Positions 4,347-5,777 of a DNA stretch of 5,777 nucleotides are shown piece after piece. This DNA comes from UBA493 sp035655435. GTDB taxonomy: Archaea > Iainarchaeota > Iainarchaeia > Iainarchaeales > Iainarchaeaceae. Below the pieces are notes generated by a model. It saw only the letters and a program-made list of their open reading frames with translations, searched no databases and had not been told where the DNA came from. The position numbers and the translations under genes are program-made. The stretch is taken from assembly GCA_035655435.1 (NCBI GenBank), contig DASRUN010000009.1:1-5777 (forward strand), in the 5' to 3' direction. Numbering within the stretch: the first letter of the stretch is position 1; every line of letters begins with the position of its first letter.

Positions 4347-5399
4347 ATGAATAAAGATAAACATAAACTTATACTCATTATAGCATTCTTGATAGCTATT
4401 GTTTCCGTAGCAATAATATTTGGTGCTTTTCTTTCTCCGACAACCCAAAACCCAATTGGCTTGTCTGTTTTACCACAAACAAATCAAAGCAACCCGGAAA
4501 AGGTTGAGGTGCGATTAAAGTGGGTTCATCAGGCTCAGTTTGCTGGTTTTTATGTTGCGCAGGAAAAAGGATATTACAGCAAAAATAATCTTGATGTTCA
4601 ACTCAATCCGGGGGGAGTTGATTTTCCCGCAATTAATATGGTGGCAGGCGGAAAAGAACAATTTGGTGTGACAAGTGCTGACCAGATTTTATTTGCGCGC
4701 GAAAAAGGAATACCAATAGTTGCAATTGCAACAATCTACAGGAAAAACCCCATGGTTTTATTTTCACTGAAAGACCTAGGCATCAAACAACCAAGCGATT
4801 TGATCGGGAAGAAAGTAGGAGTTGCAGTAAACAAGGAAATTCTTTATCATATGCTTTTGAAAAAAACCGGCGTTGATTCCGGCAAAGTAACTGAAGTCCC
4901 CATTAAAGTAGACATTACTCCGCTGTTAACCGGCCAAGTGGATGCTTGGATCGCGAACATAATCAGTGAGCCTATTACTGCACAGGAAAAAGGATTTGAA
5001 GTCGACATTATATGGCTGAGCGATTATGATGTGAATTTTTACGGCGACGTTTTGTTTACAACAGAAGACATGATAAAAAATCACCCTGATATCGTTCGGG
5101 GATTTGTGAATGCAACTCTTGATGGATGGAATTATGCATACGACAATCCTGATGAAGCGGTTGATTACACAATGCAATATGCTTCAGCATCAAACAGTGT
5201 TCATGAAACTAAAATGATGCAAGCCAGCCTTCAGCTGATAAAACCTGATGACAGACACATTGGAGATATGCAGCAAAAAGAATGGGAAAATATGCAGCAG
5301 CAAATGCTTGAAGCCGGAGCAATGAAAAGCCCCGTAGATTTAGGTAAGACATTCACAAACCAATTTGTGGAAAACTATTACAATGAAACCTCTAATTGA
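4347..5399 (+). CDS. ABC transporter substrate-binding protein, NMT1/THI5 family
   Basis: This is the extracellular binding component of an ABC importer. The family includes ThiY-type proteins that bind thiamin pyrimidine precursors, RibY-type riboflavin binders and relatives for sulfonates or other small organics. Residues 8-29 are one hydrophobic helix with basic residues before it (MNKDKHK) and no lipobox cysteine, so it is probably held as an N-terminal membrane anchor. Residues 30-52 are a Q/N/S/T/P-rich linker, common in archaeal binding proteins. The binding domain follows with strong family motifs: VRLKWVHQAQFAGFYVAQEK (54-73), FGVTSADQILFAREKG (106-121), LIGKKVGV (152-159), PLLTGQVDAW (192-201), SEPITAQEKGF (207-217), NFYGDVLFTT (230-239) and GWNYAYDNPDEAVDYT (260-275). 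KWVHQAQFAGFY and NFYGDVLFTT are the hallmarks of the HMP-precursor-like branch, but substrate remains inferred. The 3' end overlaps the ATPase gene by 17 bases, so translation is probably coupled. No TPP riboswitch is visible upstream. Confidence 0.9.
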   Translation: MNKDKHKLILIIAFLIAIVSVAIIFGAFLSPTTQNPIGLSVLPQTNQSNPEKVEVRLKWVHQAQFAGFYVAQEKGYYSKNNLDVQLNPGGVDFPAINMVAGGKEQFGVTSADQILFAREKGIPIVAIATIYRKNPMVLFSLKDLGIKQPSDLIGKKVGVAVNKEILYHMLLKKTGVDSGKVTEVPIKVDITPLLTGQVDAWIANIISEPITAQEKGFEVDIIWLSDYDVNFYGDVLFTTEDMIKNHPDIVRGFVNATLDGWNYAYDNPDEAVDYTMQYASASNSVHETKMMQASLQLIKPDDRHIGDMQQKEWENMQQQMLEAGAMKSPVDLGKTFTNQFVENYYNETSN

Positions 5400-5777
5400 A
5401 ATCCGGAATCTGCATAAAAGTTATGGAGAGTTAAAAGTTTTTGAAGGAGTAAATATCAAAATTTTTCCCGGAGAATTCGTATCGTTTTTAGGACCGAGCG
5501 GCTGCGGAAAAACCACGCTCCTCAAAATAATCGGGGGATTGATTGAACCGACTGAGGGAGAAGTGTTCGTAAAAGAGCAATCTGTAAAATACGCATTGAA
5601 AAATCATGAATTCGGTTTTGTATTCCAAAGCCCGGTTCTTTTCCCCTGGAGAAATTCAATCCAAAACATCGAATTGCCCCTTGAAATTATTGGAAAACAA
5701 AAAAAAAGCACAGCACGCGAACTTCTTCGTATAGTTGGGTTGGAAGGTTTTGAAAAATCATATCCAAATGAATTGAG
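5383..5777 (+). CDS. ABC transporter ATPase, TauB/SsuB/ThiZ type, cut by the window end
   Basis: This is the cytoplasmic ATPase that powers the importer whose binding protein is encoded just upstream. The ATG at 5383 lies inside the preceding gene in another frame, and the reading frame stays open for 131 codons to the window edge. Visible motifs are the A-loop region (LHKSYGELKVFEGV, Tyr14), Walker A GPSGCGKTT (37-45), and the Q-loop FVFQSPVLFPWRN (79-91, Q82), in the form typical of nitrate/sulfonate/taurine/thiamin-precursor ATPases. The window stops at NELS (129-132), exactly where the LSGGQ signature should begin; Walker B and the H-loop lie outside. A permease gene is expected nearby, probably downstream. 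An A9 run (5699-5707) is in frame here but is a likely site for sequencing slips. Confidence 0.92.
   Translation, partial: MKPLIEIRNLHKSYGELKVFEGVNIKIFPGEFVSFLGPSGCGKTTLLKIIGGLIEPTEGEVFVKEQSVKYALKNHEFGFVFQSPVLFPWRNSIQNIELPLEIIGKQKKSTARELLRIVGLEGFEKSYPNEL

Noticed and set aside
4926..5177. Minus-strand open frame of 83 codons in the binding-protein gene
   Set aside because: It is fully antisense to strongly conserved NMT1/THI5 motifs; the apparent protein is a codon-bias shadow.

Overview
The window looks archaeal. The genome is AT-rich, and most gene starts lack a Shine-Dalgarno sequence but have a TATA-like box centred about 25-27 bases upstream of the ATG, the layout of leaderless archaeal transcripts. 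The families agree: a TrmB-type sugar/metabolite regulator, an archaeal-style MscL, a small J-domain protein, and an RNase H2-fold protein with an extra N-terminal domain. An uncultivated small-genome (DPANN-like) lineage is my inference; no marker gene here settles it.

Layout. Positions 1-382 hold GC-rich hairpins and a broken mscL gene on the minus strand, with one frameshift and its second membrane helix missing. A 60-base divergent promoter region leads to a plus-strand tRNA U34 hydroxylase of the TrhO/YceA family (443-1492). This gene converges on a minus-strand J-domain protein (1506-2045), with a 13-base gap that holds an A5T5 palindrome. The spacer 2046-2230 has a good TATA box followed by a possible short structured RNA. 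Next is a plus-strand RNase HII/HIII-like gene (2231-2920) with a complete catalytic tetrad but no usual C-terminus, then a 20-base tandem repeat.

The minus strand from 4233 down to 2974 encodes a TrmB-family regulator and, behind it with its own promoter, a small one-helix membrane protein with a coiled coil. Diverging from the regulator is the start of an ABC importer operon: a membrane-anchored NMT1/THI5-family substrate-binding protein (4347-5399) and, overlapping it by 17 bases, an ATPase of the TauB/SsuB/ThiZ type that runs off the window end just before its LSGGQ signature.

How the parts fit. The clearest functional unit is the last one. A local TrmB-type regulator is divergent from an importer probably for a small aromatic or heterocyclic compound such as a thiamin pyrimidine precursor. 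The perfect inverted repeat ACCCC-GATA-GGGGT lies between the two TATA boxes, where a bound regulator could control both genes. No TPP riboswitch is visible. A second dyad, AACGT-N7-ACGTT, encloses the TATA box of the small membrane protein. I see no CRISPR array, rRNA, tRNA or transposase. The most notable points are the shared operator, the candidate small RNA, the hybrid truncated RNase H and the decayed mscL with nested hairpins; no complete new multi-gene system is evident.
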